A stretch of 64,000 bases of DNA from Leptospira sanjuanensis (GCF_022267325.1 NZ_JAIZBG010000001.1:3036001-3100000); one strand, 5' to 3'; numbered from the stretch's first letter, positions 1 through 14,771 are shown. The notes: generated from the letters alone by a model not told the origin. Made by a program: numbers and translations.

Positions 1-3000
1 TTCTTTATCAACGAGCTTTTAAAACAACTCTCCAAAGAGGAAATCATCTCGTATCAAAAAGGAAGCTCCACGATTTCCGGAAAGTGGATCTGGAATCTCG
101 AAAAGATCAAAAAGACGGATATTTCGGATAACGTAGTCGAACTTCTCGTGCGAAGAATCAAAAAACTCGCTCCGCGCACGCAGGAAACTCTGAAACTCGC
201 GTCCTGTATCGGAAGCAACTTCGATCTCGGAATCCAATCCAAAATTCTCGGAGCGACATTGAAGGAAACCATGGCCGCGCTGATGGAAACCATGGAAGAG
301 GAATTGATCGTTCCGATCGGAGACAACTATCGATTGGTCGATTCGATGGAGGAAATCGAAGACAACCGGGAAAAGAATTTCCAAACCGCCAAATCGATTC
401 AATTCCGTTTTCAACACGACCGGGTGCAGCAGGCGAGCTACGAACTTCTGGACGAGAACCAGAAACAATCCGTTCGACTTCAGATCGGAAGAATTCTTCT
501 CGAGAACCTGAACGAAAAATCCCTGGAAGATTCCATCTTCGACGTGGTCAACCACTTGAACACCGGTTCGGCTCTCATTCAGGATAATTTAGAAAAACGT
601 AAATTATTACAATTGAATCTTCAAGCCGCGCAAAAGGCGAAACTCTCCGCCGCATACAAACCGGCAAAGGCGTATTCCGAAAAATCGAGAGAACTTCTAT
701 TCTCCCTTCCCGAAGCGGGCAAAGGAGACAAGGAACTCTGGAACAAGGAATACGAACTCTGTTACGCGGTTCACAAGGAGCTCGCTGAAGTCTTGTATCT
801 CAACGGAAATTTCGAGGAATCGCAGGAGATCATTCAGATTCTTCTGAAACAATCCAAAACTCCCGTGGAACAGGCGGAAGCGTATAACCTTCTCATGATC
901 GAATACTCCGCGCAGGGAAAATACGATCTCGCGATGCCGACCGTCATCAAAGCTCTCAAACCTCTCGGAATCGAAATCCCCACTTCCAACTTCGATAAGG
1001 TGGTCGACAAGGAAATCGAAGAAGCGAAGAAGAATCTCAAGAACAGAAGCGTAACGGCGCTGTTAGACGAGCCTCTGATGACCGACCCGAATCATATCTG
1101 GGCGGTCAATCTTTTGATCAGCGCAATTCCGATGGCATACAACAAGGAACCCGCCCTCTTCCCCGTCATCTGTTTGAAGATGGCGAACCTGCTGATGAAG
1201 TACGGGAATCTTTCCGATTCGTACGGATATTCCTGTTACGGAATGGTTCTTGTGGGAAAACTCGCCGACTACAAAGGGGCTTACGACTTCTGCGAACTCG
1301 CGGTGAAACTCAGCGAAAAACACATGAACTCCGGCGGTTATACGAAAGCCGCGAACATTCTAGCGAATTACTCTTCTTCGTTCGTAAAACATCTGAAATT
1401 TTCGGAAGAGGTAAACATCAAGTGCGTTCAGTCCGCGTTGGATTCGGGGGAATTTCTGCACGGAAGTTACGCCGCGATGAACGATGCGTCTAACGTGATG
1501 TTTCAAGGGAAGAATCTCGAGATTCTCAAACCGAAGATCAATCAACTTCTCAAGTTCGTACGCAAGGTGAAGAACAACCTCGCCATCGACACGATCCTCG
1601 GAACGACCTTGATTCTTTCCAACCTCAGAGGAGAAACCGGAAGTCATCTGGACTTTTCCTCCGCCGAATATCAGGAGAAGGAATACATCGATCTCTGCAA
1701 CGATCATCAGAGCCCGGCTCCGATCGTTACTTTCAAGGTGATGAAGGTCCGTTCCCTTTTGATGTACGGAGAATATCAACTCGCCCTTCAGGAAGCCGAA
1801 GAAGCGAACGGAATGATTCTCTATCTCGGAGGTCAATACGGCCCGCTCGAACACAACTTTTTATATTCGCTCGCGCTCGCGGCGAATTACAAAAAGGTTT
1901 CTCCCGATCGCAAAAAGGAATACTTAAAAAAGATCCGCGAGAATCAGAAACAACTACTAACGTTAGCCGAAAGCTGTCCGGAAAACTTCTATCACAAATA
2001 TCTTCTCGTGGACGCGGAGCTTGCAAGACTCGAATACAAAAACTGGAAGGCGGCAAGGACGTATGAAGCGGCGATCCGCGAGGCCAGAAAAAACGAATTC
2101 CAAAACGACGAGGCACTCGCCTGCGAGATCGCCGCGATGTTCTGGCTTTCCAAGGGAAGCGTCAAGATCGCGGGAGAATTCGTCAACGAAGCGTATCACC
2201 GTTACGGACTTTGGGGCGCGAACCTCAAACAAAGCATGCTCAAGTCCAAGTTTCCTGAATTCATCCGCGAACGGGGAACCGGAACGTTACGCACACATCG
2301 AACGATTTCCAGCACGACCGCGGCCGCTACGGAAGTTTACTCGGGCCAAACTCTCGATCTTCAGTCGGTCTTAAAAAGTTCGACGGCGATTTCCGGAGAG
2401 ATCAAACTGGAAAATCTTCTCGATAAACTGATGAAGATCGTAATCGAGAACGCGGGCGCTCAACGCGGAGTTCTTATTCTGAAAAAAGAAGGAAGACTCT
2501 ACGTGGAAGCCGAAGGTTCGATTTCCAAGGACGACGTCGAAGTATTGACCGGCATTCCTCTCGGCAACAGCAAAAATCTTCCGATCTCCCTCATCTATTA
2601 CGTGGAGCGGACCAAGGAGAATCTGGTTTTGCGAAACGCGAACCAGGACGAGAAGTTTAACAAAGACGAATATATCAAAAATTCCAAAACGAAATCGGTT
2701 CTCTGCGCGCCGGTGATCAAACAAGGGGAGATTTCCGGGATTTTATATCTTGAAAACAATCTTTCGGAAGGGGCGTTCACTTCGGACCGGCTTCAGATCA
2801 TGAACATTCTTTCCTCGCAAGCGGCGATCTCCATCGATAACGCGTTACTCTACGCGAACATGGAGGAAAAAGTAAGGGAGAGGACGAGGGAATTGGCGCA
2901 GGCCAACGCGGACCTGGGACTGAAGAACCAGCACATCACGGATAGTATTCAATATTCTTTGAATATTCAACAAGCGATTCTTCCTTCCGAAGATCTACTT

Positions 3001-3684
3001 GCAAAGAATCTAAATGAGCAATTCGTATTATTCAGACCCAAGGACATCGTATCGGGCGACTTCTATTGGTTCAGTAAAAAAGAAGGATCAATTTTTCTTG
3101 CGGCGGTCGATTGTACTGGACACGGAGTCCCCGGTGCATTAATGTCAATGATAGGAAACACTTTACTCAACCAGATCGTAAATGAGGCGGGGATCAAAGA
3201 CCCGGGCAAGGTTTTGGAACATTTAAACCGAAATGTTCGCCAAGCCTTAAAGCAGGATACCATGGATGCCAACTCGGTGGACGGCATGGACGTCTGCTTC
3301 TGCAGAATCGACGGTGATAAAGTTCTGTTCGCCGGCGCCAAAAGACCGCTCTACTTCTCAAAGGGTGATATGATCGAAGAGATCAAAGGCGACAGACATT
3401 CGATCGGCGGACGACAAAAAGAAGATTCCAGAACGTACACCACGCACGAAGTAAAACTGGAAAAGGGAAAACCGACCATGTTTTATCTCGCGACGGACGG
3501 TTATATGGATCAGCCGAATCCTCAAAGACAGAGGATCGCGAGCAAAGGATTGATCTCTTATCTGCAAAGCGTCTTGTCTCTGCCCGCGCCGGAACAGAAA
3601 GAGCGCTTAGCCGCCTTTTTAGACGGCCATCAAGCGGGGGAAGCTCAGAGAGATGACATAACTTTGATCGGTTTTAGAACCTGA
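1..3684 (+). CDS. AAA/TPR-GAF-SpoIIE serine phosphatase, SiaA-like (5' end outside window)
   Basis: The frame is open from base 1, so the true start lies upstream; 1227 codons are visible. The first ~150 residues look like the helical end of an AAA/STAND ATPase module, followed by a long TPR-type helical solenoid to about residue 750. A GAF domain spans roughly 797-955 and a short coiled coil (EEKVRERTRELAQAN) follows. The C-terminal ~235 residues are a PP2C/SpoIIE phosphatase with its metal-binding motifs intact: SGDFYW near 1019, VDCTGHGVPGALMS near 1036, ATDGYMD near 1165 and RDDITLIGF near 1217. SpoIIE phosphatases dephosphorylate STAS-like or SiaC-like phosphoproteins. The next two genes are a SiaB kinase and SiaC, so this protein is the likely SiaA-type phosphatase, with the TPR and GAF parts as the sensor. 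The phosphatase call is firm; the ATPase call is limited by the truncation. Confidence 0.9.
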   Translation, partial: FFINELLKQLSKEEIISYQKGSSTISGKWIWNLEKIKKTDISDNVVELLVRRIKKLAPRTQETLKLASCIGSNFDLGIQSKILGATLKETMAALMETMEEELIVPIGDNYRLVDSMEEIEDNREKNFQTAKSIQFRFQHDRVQQASYELLDENQKQSVRLQIGRILLENLNEKSLEDSIFDVVNHLNTGSALIQDNLEKRKLLQLNLQAAQKAKLSAAYKPAKAYSEKSRELLFSLPEAGKGDKELWNKEYELCYAVHKELAEVLYLNGNFEESQEIIQILLKQSKTPVEQAEAYNLLMIEYSAQGKYDLAMPTVIKALKPLGIEIPTSNFDKVVDKEIEEAKKNLKNRSVTALLDEPLMTDPNHIWAVNLLISAIPMAYNKEPALFPVICLKMANLLMKYGNLSDSYGYSCYGMVLVGKLADYKGAYDFCELAVKLSEKHMNSGGYTKAANILANYSSSFVKHLKFSEEVNIKCVQSALDSGEFLHGSYAAMNDASNVMFQGKNLEILKPKINQLLKFVRKVKNNLAIDTILGTTLILSNLRGETGSHLDFSSAEYQEKEYIDLCNDHQSPAPIVTFKVMKVRSLLMYGEYQLALQEAEEANGMILYLGGQYGPLEHNFLYSLALAANYKKVSPDRKKEYLKKIRENQKQLLTLAESCPENFYHKYLLVDAELARLEYKNWKAARTYEAAIREARKNEFQNDEALACEIAAMFWLSKGSVKIAGEFVNEAYHRYGLWGANLKQSMLKSKFPEFIRERGTGTLRTHRTISSTTAAATEVYSGQTLDLQSVLKSSTAISGEIKLENLLDKLMKIVIENAGAQRGVLILKKEGRLYVEAEGSISKDDVEVLTGIPLGNSKNLPISLIYYVERTKENLVLRNANQDEKFNKDEYIKNSKTKSVLCAPVIKQGEISGILYLENNLSEGAFTSDRLQIMNILSSQAAISIDNALLYANMEEKVRERTRELAQANADLGLKNQHITDSIQYSLNIQQAILPSEDLLAKNLNEQFVLFRPKDIVSGDFYWFSKKEGSIFLAAVDCTGHGVPGALMSMIGNTLLNQIVNEAGIKDPGKVLEHLNRNVRQALKQDTMDANSVDGMDVCFCRIDGDKVLFAGAKRPLYFSKGDMIEEIKGDRHSIGGRQKEDSRTYTTHEVKLEKGKPTMFYLATDGYMDQPNPQRQRIASKGLISYLQSVLSLPAPEQKERLAAFLDGHQAGEAQRDDITLIGFRT

Positions 3685-3721
3685 TCCGGGAAACGAAACT
3701 ATAGGAGCATGTTAAAAAGAA

Positions 3722-4276
3722 ATGATGGAAAACAAGTCCGTAGACCTGTTTAAGCAGTATAAAGAGGCCTGCGATTATCAATTAATTGTTTCCTTTAAAG
3801 GGCGTCTCTCGCAAGAAGTCCTGACGGAATTCGGTTCGATGATCCGGACGTCCCTGAGTGCGGAGTCGAAAATTAAAAAAATCTTCGCGGTTTTCATCGA
3901 ACTCGCACAGAATATGCTACACTATTCTGCGGAAAGAAAAGCTCTCGAAGACGGCAGAGAGGGCGGCGTCGGCATCATCATGGTCGACGAAAAATCGATT
4001 GGCTATAATGTTTCGTCCGGGAACCTTGTACTAAACGACAAAATAGAATCCCTGAAAGCCAAATGCGAAAAAATAAATTCTATGTCGAGGGATGAGTTAA
4101 AAACTTATTACCAACAGCAGTTGCGCTCGGATAGACCTGACGACAGCAAAGGCGCGGGAGTCGGTTTGATCGATATCGCTAGAAAGTCCGACGGACCGCT
4201 TACATATAATATCTCGCCGGTGGACGATAAACATTCGTTCTTTACACTTTCTGCATACTTTACAAAGGAAAATTGA
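3722..4276 (+). CDS. siaB: SiaB-family protein kinase (GHKL ATPase fold)
   Basis: A 184-residue cytoplasmic protein that matches the SiaB family (DUF6272) in length and layout. It has an N-box-like helix FIELAQNMLHYS near residue 60 and a glycine-rich ATP-lid segment GAGVGLIDIARKS near 143, as in HATPase_c anti-sigma-type kinases. In the Pseudomonas system SiaB phosphorylates SiaC and SiaA reverses this. The gene follows the SpoIIE phosphatase by 37 bp, and its TGA overlaps a possible TTG start of siaC, so the genes are probably cotranscribed and translationally coupled. Two tandem ATGs (3722 and 3725) are possible starts. The best upstream AGGAG (3703-3707) is about 14 nt away, which is long. 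The family assignment rests on motifs and neighbours. Confidence 0.85.
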   Translation: MMENKSVDLFKQYKEACDYQLIVSFKGRLSQEVLTEFGSMIRTSLSAESKIKKIFAVFIELAQNMLHYSAERKALEDGREGGVGIIMVDEKSIGYNVSSGNLVLNDKIESLKAKCEKINSMSRDELKTYYQQQLRSDRPDDSKGAGVGLIDIARKSDGPLTYNISPVDDKHSFFTLSAYFTKEN

Positions 4277-4278
4277 GA

Positions 4279-4653
4279 ATGGAATCATTACACATTCAAC
4301 AAACAAAAACTTCTCCGGAGGTTATTTTAGACACAGAGAAGGGAGTGGTTGAAATCATCGGAGAATCCTATCCCGAAAACGCGATCGCCTTTTACAAACC
4401 CGTATTCGATTGGCTGAACGCGGCGATGGGATCGAAGGCATCGATTCAAGTGAAATTTCAGTTGGATTATTTCAATACGAGTTCGTCTAAAGTGATCATG
4501 GATATTCTGGATTCTCTTCAGAAGTATCACGATCAGAGCGGCAAGGTCAAGATACTTTGGTTGTACAAAGAGGACGACGACGATATGCAGGAAACCGGAG
4601 AGGAATTCTCCTCGGATCTTTCCCTGCCGTTCGAATTAAAATCCTATAAATAA
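4279..4653 (+). CDS. siaC: SiaC-family regulatory phosphoprotein
   Basis: A 124-residue protein of the SiaC/DUF1987 type, the substrate of the SiaB kinase and SiaA phosphatase. The conserved LDYFNTSSSK segment is present; Thr67 falls where the regulatory threonine (Thr68) lies in Pseudomonas SiaC. I chose ATG 4279; a TTG at 4273 overlapping the siaB stop is an alternative start adding two residues. In Pseudomonas, unphosphorylated SiaC binds and activates the diguanylate cyclase SiaD. Here the next gene, 25 bp on, is a class III adenylate cyclase, which makes the cyclase the natural candidate partner (inference). The acidic patch KEDDDDMQETGEE near the C-terminus is characteristic of this copy. 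Confidence 0.85.
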   Translation: MESLHIQQTKTSPEVILDTEKGVVEIIGESYPENAIAFYKPVFDWLNAAMGSKASIQVKFQLDYFNTSSSKVIMDILDSLQKYHDQSGKVKILWLYKEDDDDMQETGEEFSSDLSLPFELKSYK

Positions 4654-4678
4654 AACGGCTCGGTAATCGAAACCACGC

Positions 4679-6154
<1,476 letters not shown>

Positions 6155-6292
6155 CCGCTTTCTGTTTTTCTAATATTTGAAAATTCGAACGTCCTCTGAG
6201 GCCGCACGCGGTTTTTCTATCGGAATACGTCTCAAGCTCGAGACAATCTTCGGCTGAATTTTTGTGGAGAACCGCGTGAGCGATCGAAGCGG

Positions 6293-6355
6293 GGTCAACA
6301 AATTGGCTTTCTAAAAATCGAATATTCAAAAAAAGAAAATTTCAATTTGTTGACC
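6293..6355. terminator. 13-bp perfect inverted repeat between convergent genes
   Basis: GGTCAACAAATTG (6293-6305) is repeated in reverse complement at 6343-6355, and the interior adds a weaker TTTCT/AGAAA pairing. It lies in the 280-bp gap between the convergent cyclase and VOC genes. It could fold as a long hairpin and act as a bidirectional terminator, or be an operator. There is no clean T-tract. Confidence 0.4.
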
Positions 6356-6432
6356 GGAGCTGAGAGCGCGGCCGCGTTTTGTTCGCTTCCGTCTCTTTAA
6401 TTGAAACGAAAGCCGCGGCACGCCCGTAAATT

Positions 6433-6891
6433 TTAGGCGAGAGCTTGGATTACGTCGGCGGGAGCCTGAACGAGTTCGACGAGAACTCCTTCGGAACAAT
6501 ACGGAAATTCTTCGTTTCCTTTAGGATGAATGAAACATACGTCGTATCCCGCTGCGCCTTTGCGGATTCCGCCCGGAGTGAAACGGACTCCTTTGGCGGT
6601 GAGCCATTCGACCGCTTTATGAATGTCGTCAACCCAAAGGCCGATGTGATTGAGTTTCGGTTCGTGAACCTTGGGGCTTTTGTTGACGTCGATCGGCTGC
6701 ATGATGTCGACTTCTACCGCAAATGCGCCCTTACCCATTCTGAGAATATCTTCGTCGACGTTTTCTTTTTCACTCTTGAACGTTCCCGTTTTTTCGAGTC
6801 CGAGTATGTCGACCCAAAATGTTTCGAGTTTCTTTTTGTCTTCGCCGCCGACCGCGATTTGCTGAATTCCTAATATTTTAAAAGGTCTCAT
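6433..6891 (-). CDS. VOC-family (glyoxalase/methylmalonyl-CoA epimerase-like) protein
   Basis: A 152-residue protein with two beta-alpha-beta-beta-beta halves of the vicinal oxygen chelate fold: ILGIQQIAV...LEKTGTF, then [18 protein letters not shown] and VLVELVQAP. The length and the second-half His (NHIGLWV) and terminal Glu (VELVQ) fit methylmalonyl-CoA epimerase. The first-half metal position, usually His in HIxxxV, reads Gln here (QQIAV), so the metal site is not canonical. It is isolated, convergent with the cyclase operon, with no mutase or carboxylase nearby to define a pathway. Family is confident; substrate is unknown. Confidence 0.8.
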   Translation of the reverse strand: MRPFKILGIQQIAVGGEDKKKLETFWVDILGLEKTGTFKSEKENVDEDILRMGKGAFAVEVDIMQPIDVNKSPKVHEPKLNHIGLWVDDIHKAVEWLTAKGVRFTPGGIRKGAAGYDVCFIHPKGNEEFPYCSEGVLVELVQAPADVIQALA

Positions 6892-7041
6892 AAGCTTTCC
6901 GTTCCGTAAAATGCGATCCCATTTTTCTTCCGAACATCGCTTGTGAATATGGGATCTTCATCCAGAGAATTCTTTGCAATTTCTTTGGCAACTTCAATCT
7001 GAGCTTAGTACTTTAGGGAGAATGTCGAGAAGGTTTTTGTA

Positions 7042-7590
7042 TTAGGACGGCGCGGTCCGGAACCAATCGCGATAATCTAAAACGTAAAAACTGTCCTCCG
7101 GTTCGCATTGTAAGAGCCTTGAAACGCGATTATTGAGCAGGTCGAGGTCCAGGATATAACTGTATTTTCTGTGAAATGTTGGACCTCCTTCATTCATAGT
7201 TTGCACAATAGAATTCCCGATTTCGTTTTCTTCCAACCACAGAAGATAATTAAACAGAAAACAGCGCGAAACCCCATGAGCCTGCGCCAGAGTCCCGAAC
7301 AAAGTCCAGCTACCGGTGCTCAGTCGAACATTGATCCGTTTCATCTTTTCCTTCCCCGGACTCGGTTGATACAAAGTCCGACCAGCCTTTTTTCCAAGTC
7401 TCTTTGTCGCCGTCAGAAATTTACCGTATCTTCTCAACAGCTCCGGAATTCGTTTGGGAAGATTCCTACGGTCGCGTTCAGGATAACGCAACAAAACGGC
7501 TTCAGGAATCAGCAAGGTCACAACGTTCGTATTACTTTCCTGAAGCCGAGAATCGATTCGATGATCGGAGTATAGCAACAGTACGCCCAT
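7042..7590 (-). CDS. DUF1564 family protein
   Basis: A 182-residue basic protein of the DUF1564 family, a paralogous family known almost only from Leptospira and of unknown function. Recognisable blocks are [19 protein letters not shown] near the start, [16 protein letters not shown], a TLYQPSPGK segment and the helix-rich block [20 protein letters not shown] 7590 (MGVLLLYSD) is preferred because it matches the usual family N-terminus; the frame continues upstream to 7647. GGAGG sits only 1 nt before this ATG. The basic charge and the possible ribbon-helix-helix-like pattern ([11 protein letters not shown]...) hint at nucleic-acid binding, but this is speculative. A divergent relative lies at 20061-20579. 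Confidence 0.8.
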   Translation of the reverse strand: MGVLLLYSDHRIDSRLQESNTNVVTLLIPEAVLLRYPERDRRNLPKRIPELLRRYGKFLTATKRLGKKAGRTLYQPSPGKEKMKRINVRLSTGSWTLFGTLAQAHGVSRCFLFNYLLWLEENEIGNSIVQTMNEGGPTFHRKYSYILDLDLLNNRVSRLLQCEPEDSFYVLDYRDWFRTAPS

Positions 7591-7753
7591 GCCTCCAACG
7601 GTTCCGCAGAAAGAATTCCAGGGCAAACAACCGCTTGAAAAAACCAAAAACGATAAAAAAATACGAAACGACTAAAAAAACAGACATACTCAACCTTCTG
7701 CGCTCAAATAACGCCCGTCCCTATCCGCCAACCTAGCCCGGCAGTCGTAGGTT

Positions 7754-7783
7754 CAAAAAAATCTCCTTCGCATCGAAGAAGGT
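7754..7783 (-). terminator. Rho-independent terminator of the EEP-family gene
   Basis: Read on the minus strand, about 13 nt after the stop of the gene at 7796-8878, a CCTTC...GAAGG stem with a short loop is followed closely by seven T residues (A7754-7760 on the plus strand). Confidence 0.65.
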
Positions 7784-7795
7784 CAAGCTAAGTCG

Positions 7796-8878
<1,083 letters not shown>

Positions 8879-9009
8879 TTTAATCTCCTAAGGAACGTCT
8901 AAACGGAAAAAATCACCGTTTCGGAGAGAATCACGTTACGGGAAGAAAAGTGAGTGTAAAGGATTTTCTTTTTGAATAGGCAGAATAAAAATGACCTTAG
9001 AGCCCTGAG

Positions 9010-10020
<1,011 letters not shown>

Positions 10021-10033
10021 TCGGCGAATTTCC

Positions 10034-10054
10034 CGCGCGCGCTTCGCGCGCGCG
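10034..10054 (+). terminator. GC-rich hairpin after the exported protein gene
   Basis: A 9-bp perfect stem CGCGCGCGC / GCGCGCGCG with a TTC loop starts 14 nt after the stop at 10020 and is followed by TCTTTC. It lies between convergent genes and may serve both. Confidence 0.6.
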
Positions 10055-10109
10055 TCTTTCAATCCATTCTAAAATACGAATTCCCTAAAACCCGAAAAAT
10101 CCCGAGTCC

Positions 10110-11057
10110 TCAAACGGCGGTTTTCTTCTTATTGGAAGCGGAATCCTTCTGTTTCTTCTTCATTTTCAGGGAAGAATTCTTCTCCTCGCCGGGAGATTTT
10201 TCCCGAAGGATCGTATCCAAAAACGCCTGAATATCGCCGAGAACCTCGTCTCTGTGTTCCGGAAATTCATTCATGATTTCATGATACAAACCCGGATAAA
10301 TCTTCATTCTTTTGTTTCGATAAATTAGATTTTTATAAAGTTCCATGGAACCGTTCACATCGATTAGGCCGTCCTCTTGACCGTGAAGAATCAAAACAGG
10401 GCAACGGATCACGTTCGCCTTTTTAATTAGCTTCGGTCCTAATTCCAAAAGTTCGGTCCCCATCCTGAGAGAAACCTTGCCGTGAACCAATGGATCTTGC
10501 TTATATGCTTCGATCACATCCGGATCATGCGAAAGAAAATGAAGATCCAATTCCGCGTCAACAAGCGTAGCGGGAGAAATCCTGCTTAAAAAACCGCCCA
10601 CGAACTTCTTCAGTTTCTTTTGAAAGTCCATCCTTACTTTAAGCGCCGGAGAACCTAAAATCAATCCCAGAATGTTATCCTGATTGATTCCTTCCTGCGC
10701 GTAACGAAGCACGACCGCTCCACCGAGAGAATGACCCAAAAGAAAAAACCGGTCCCTTTGTTCCCTCTTTAAAACCTCGTTCGCAAAATCGGAAAGATCC
10801 CTTACGTATAAATCGAAGGAGTCCGCGTGACCTCGCTTTCCTTCCGAATTCCCGTGACCTCTCATATCGAAGGAATAGAAGTTGATGTCGCTTTTCGCAA
10901 AATAACGAAGCAGGTTCGCATAACGCCCGCTATGTTCTCCGAAACCGTGATGAAAGATCATCACTCGGTTTGCGTTCGGTTTTGTCCAAGATTGACAATA
11001 TAACTTTGATTTATCGGAACTGGAGAGAATGTAGAATTCTTTGTGATGAAAGGTCAT
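10110..11057 (-). CDS. Alpha/beta hydrolase, monoacylglycerol lipase/lysophospholipase type
   Basis: 315 residues. Motifs of the serine aminopeptidase S33/monoglyceride lipase group are clear: oxyanion HGFGEHSGRY near 36-45, FDMRGHGNSEG near 63, nucleophile elbow GHSLGGAVV near 109-113, a late Asp in LILHGQEDGLID and catalytic His in YPGLYHEIMNE. The core is the usual length (~280) and is followed by a Lys/Ser-rich tail (SSLKMKKKQKDSASNKKK) of ~30 residues that is probably disordered. There is no signal peptide, so it acts in the cytoplasm or at the inner membrane. Hydrolysis of a lysolipid or monoglyceride is the likely reaction; the substrate is not certain. Confidence 0.85.
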   Translation of the reverse strand: MTFHHKEFYILSSSDKSKLYCQSWTKPNANRVMIFHHGFGEHSGRYANLLRYFAKSDINFYSFDMRGHGNSEGKRGHADSFDLYVRDLSDFANEVLKREQRDRFFLLGHSLGGAVVLRYAQEGINQDNILGLILGSPALKVRMDFQKKLKKFVGGFLSRISPATLVDAELDLHFLSHDPDVIEAYKQDPLVHGKVSLRMGTELLELGPKLIKKANVIRCPVLILHGQEDGLIDVNGSMELYKNLIYRNKRMKIYPGLYHEIMNEFPEHRDEVLGDIQAFLDTILREKSPGEEKNSSLKMKKKQKDSASNKKKTAV

Positions 11058-11319
11058 TGCGAAATCCGATTTGTTTGGAAGAAAAGAATCATTAAAATCA
11101 TAGGGGTCAACTAAATATTCTAAAACAGATTAAAAACGGAATATTTTCATCGTTAAACGCTTTTGAAATAAAACGGATCGTTTTCTATGTCTCGTTACGA
11201 ACGCTCGAACGGGGGATCGAATTCTAAAATCGGATTTAAAGTTTCCTTGAGTTTTCGTCCGCGTTCCCCATTGTTTGAATTCGTTTCTAAAAAGAATTAT
11301 ACATCGGATCGGAGAGAAT

Positions 11320-12708
11320 ATGGAAAAAAGACCTTCGGAAAAAAGCCTTCTTCGCTTTTTCGGATTGGGAGAATTGGCGAACCACGGATGGAACGCGATT
11401 TTGGCGTTCTGGATGATTATGGGAATGGCTTTCTTCCTATTCGCGGATCAAAATCTCATCGCACCGAACCTGAAAAACATCGGTGCCTCTTTCGGACTCA
11501 ACAGCCAGGAAGAAGTGGATTGGTATATCGGCGGCGTAATTCCGATTTTATTCTTCATCTTAGGCGGGGCCGTATCGGTGAGCATGGGCTACCTTTCGCA
11601 AAAGTATTCCCGCAAAATGCTCATCCTATTCTCCGTATTTCTGGGAGAAGTCCCCTGTTTTCTTTCCGGATTCGCGACGAGTTACCCCGAGTTCGTGATT
11701 TATAGAACCTTAACCGGATTCGGGCTCGGAGGAATTTTTCCGCTCCTGTTTACAGTTCTCGGCGATTACTTTTCGGATAAATCCAGATCCACCGCCGCCG
11801 CTTACGTTTCGCTTTCGATGGGAATCGGACTCGGCGTAGGTCAGCTTTTCGGAGGAATTTTAGGGAACGCAGACCCGATCAACGGATGGAGAACCAGCTT
11901 TATTTATCTTTCCATTCCTTCCTTTTTCTTTGCGCTCATCTATTGGATCTTTTGCAAGGAACCGATTCGAGGCGGCGGAGAATCGGAATGGGCAGGAATC
12001 GCCGAAAAATTTCCCGAGGAAAGTTTTCATCTTCGTTGGAGCGACGTACGGCTTCTCTTTCAAAACAAAACGAACATAGGGATCTTTTTACAGGGAATTC
12101 CGGGCTGTGTTCCGTGGGGAGTGTTCTTCGTGTTCTTAGTCGACTACTACGAAACTTCCTATCATCTCGACAAGGCAACGGCGACGATGCTTCTCACTTA
12201 TGCCGCGATCGGCGTTTTTGCGGGAACTTTTTTCGGAGGAATCATCGGACAAAAAATCTACAACCGCAACAAACGGCTTCTTCCGATTTTTTGCATGTCG
12301 AGTATTCTCATCGGGATTCTTCCGTGCATTTATCTTTTAAAAGCGGACAATATCGCCGGCTCTGGATTGTTCATCATCGTCAACATCCTTACCGGATTCA
12401 TCATCTCCGTAACGGGACCGAACGTCAGAGCTACATTGATTAACGTGAATATTCCAAAAAATAGAAGTAGTATGTTCGCTCTCTACAACCTAACGGACGA
12501 CCTCGGAAAAGGACTCGGCCCCGCGATGAGCGCCGTGATTTTGGGTTTGACTCCGGGAGACAGATCGCTCGGACTTTCAATCTCGGTTTTATTTTGGGTT
12601 CCTTGCGCGCTTTCCTGGCTGATCGTTCTGAAAAATTTCGAGAAAGACGAGAAAGACGTCCATGAATACCTGGTAGCGGAAGCCGAAAAAATCAGAGGGG
12701 CCGCGTAA
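11320..12708 (+). CDS. MFS transporter (Spinster-like)
   Basis: 462 residues with about 12 hydrophobic segments. The conserved MFS loop 2-3 motif is present as GYLSQKYSRKML, followed by YRTLTGFGLGGIFPLLFTVLGDYF, which resembles Spinster-type/sugar-phosphate-like MFS carriers. ATG 11320 is preferred because GGAGAG lies just upstream; the frame continues to a TTG at 11275. The stop is followed immediately by the TTG of mtnC, so the two genes are cotranscribed. The transported compound is unknown; association with methionine salvage would fit but is only positional. Confidence 0.85.
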   Translation: MEKRPSEKSLLRFFGLGELANHGWNAILAFWMIMGMAFFLFADQNLIAPNLKNIGASFGLNSQEEVDWYIGGVIPILFFILGGAVSVSMGYLSQKYSRKMLILFSVFLGEVPCFLSGFATSYPEFVIYRTLTGFGLGGIFPLLFTVLGDYFSDKSRSTAAAYVSLSMGIGLGVGQLFGGILGNADPINGWRTSFIYLSIPSFFFALIYWIFCKEPIRGGGESEWAGIAEKFPEESFHLRWSDVRLLFQNKTNIGIFLQGIPGCVPWGVFFVFLVDYYETSYHLDKATATMLLTYAAIGVFAGTFFGGIIGQKIYNRNKRLLPIFCMSSILIGILPCIYLLKADNIAGSGLFIIVNILTGFIISVTGPNVRATLINVNIPKNRSSMFALYNLTDDLGKGLGPAMSAVILGLTPGDRSLGLSISVLFWVPCALSWLIVLKNFEKDEKDVHEYLVAEAEKIRGAA

Positions 12709-13412
12709 TTGAATATAAAGGAATTCGATTTATATCTATTCGATATCGAAGGAACCACGACTCCCATCGAGTTCGTACATAAGGTTCTGTTTCCGTACTC
12801 GGTCGGGAAGTTCGACGAGTTCTTCCGGTCGAATTCTTTGGAGAAAGAATGGGTCGAAAAACTTCTTGAAGAAGGAAAAAACGATCCGACTTACAAGGGG
12901 AAGATCGACGATTCTCCCCAAAGTTTAAGCGATTACTGCAAACATCTCGTGAGCGTGGATCGTAAAAGCGGTCCTCTCAAAGAGATTCAAGGGAGAATTT
13001 GGAAACAAGGCTACGAAAGCGGCGAATTGAAAAGTTCCATGTTCGAAGACGTGTCCGATTTTTTAAACCGAATTCAAACCGCGGGCAAACGCGCCGCCGT
13101 ATATTCTTCCGGAAGCGTTCAAGCGCAGAAGTTAATTTTCGAATATTCAAATTCCGGCAACTTGACCGGATATTTTTCCGGTTATTTCGATACGGCCGTC
13201 GGAGGCAAACGGGAATCTTCGAGTTATACGAAGATCGCCGAACAACTGAAGATCACACCCGAAAAAATCCTATTCTTTACCGATATCAAAGAGGAGGCGG
13301 ACGCCGCCGTGGAAGCCAGGCTCAAGGCGGCGGTTCTGGAACGTCCTGGCAGCAACGCGCAAGCGGCACATTCTCACCCGAGAATTCCCTCATTTCAAAA
13401 TCTGAATCCTTA

Positions 13413-13413
<1 letters not shown>
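12709..13413 (+). CDS. mtnC: Enolase-phosphatase E1 (acireductone synthase)
   Basis: 234 residues, the usual length for MtnC. It is a HAD hydrolase: nucleophile motif [12 protein letters not shown] (Asp12, Glu14), motif [12 protein letters not shown], the lysine of GGKRESSSY and motif [15 protein letters not shown]. The enzyme converts 2,3-diketo-5-methylthiopentyl-1-phosphate to acireductone in methionine salvage. The start is TTG 12709, directly after the MFS stop (TAA-TTG); no ATG precedes the DIEGTTTP motif in frame. No other methionine-salvage genes are in the window. Confidence 0.93.

Positions 13414-14771
<1,358 letters not shown>

Noticed and set aside
3709..3753. A 14-codon frame (ATG 3709) directly after AGGAG, overlapping the siaB start
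   Set aside because: AGGAG is only 1 nt from this ATG and the frame is very short; more likely a chance frame before siaB.
11187..11705. 172-codon frame on the plus strand
   Set aside because: It overlaps the MFS gene in another frame, is Arg/Ser-rich and has no family or start signal.
12999..13412. N-terminal extension of the TPR gene overlapping mtnC
   Set aside because: Extension is a shadow of mtnC; the TAATG start at 13413 is coupled to the mtnC stop.
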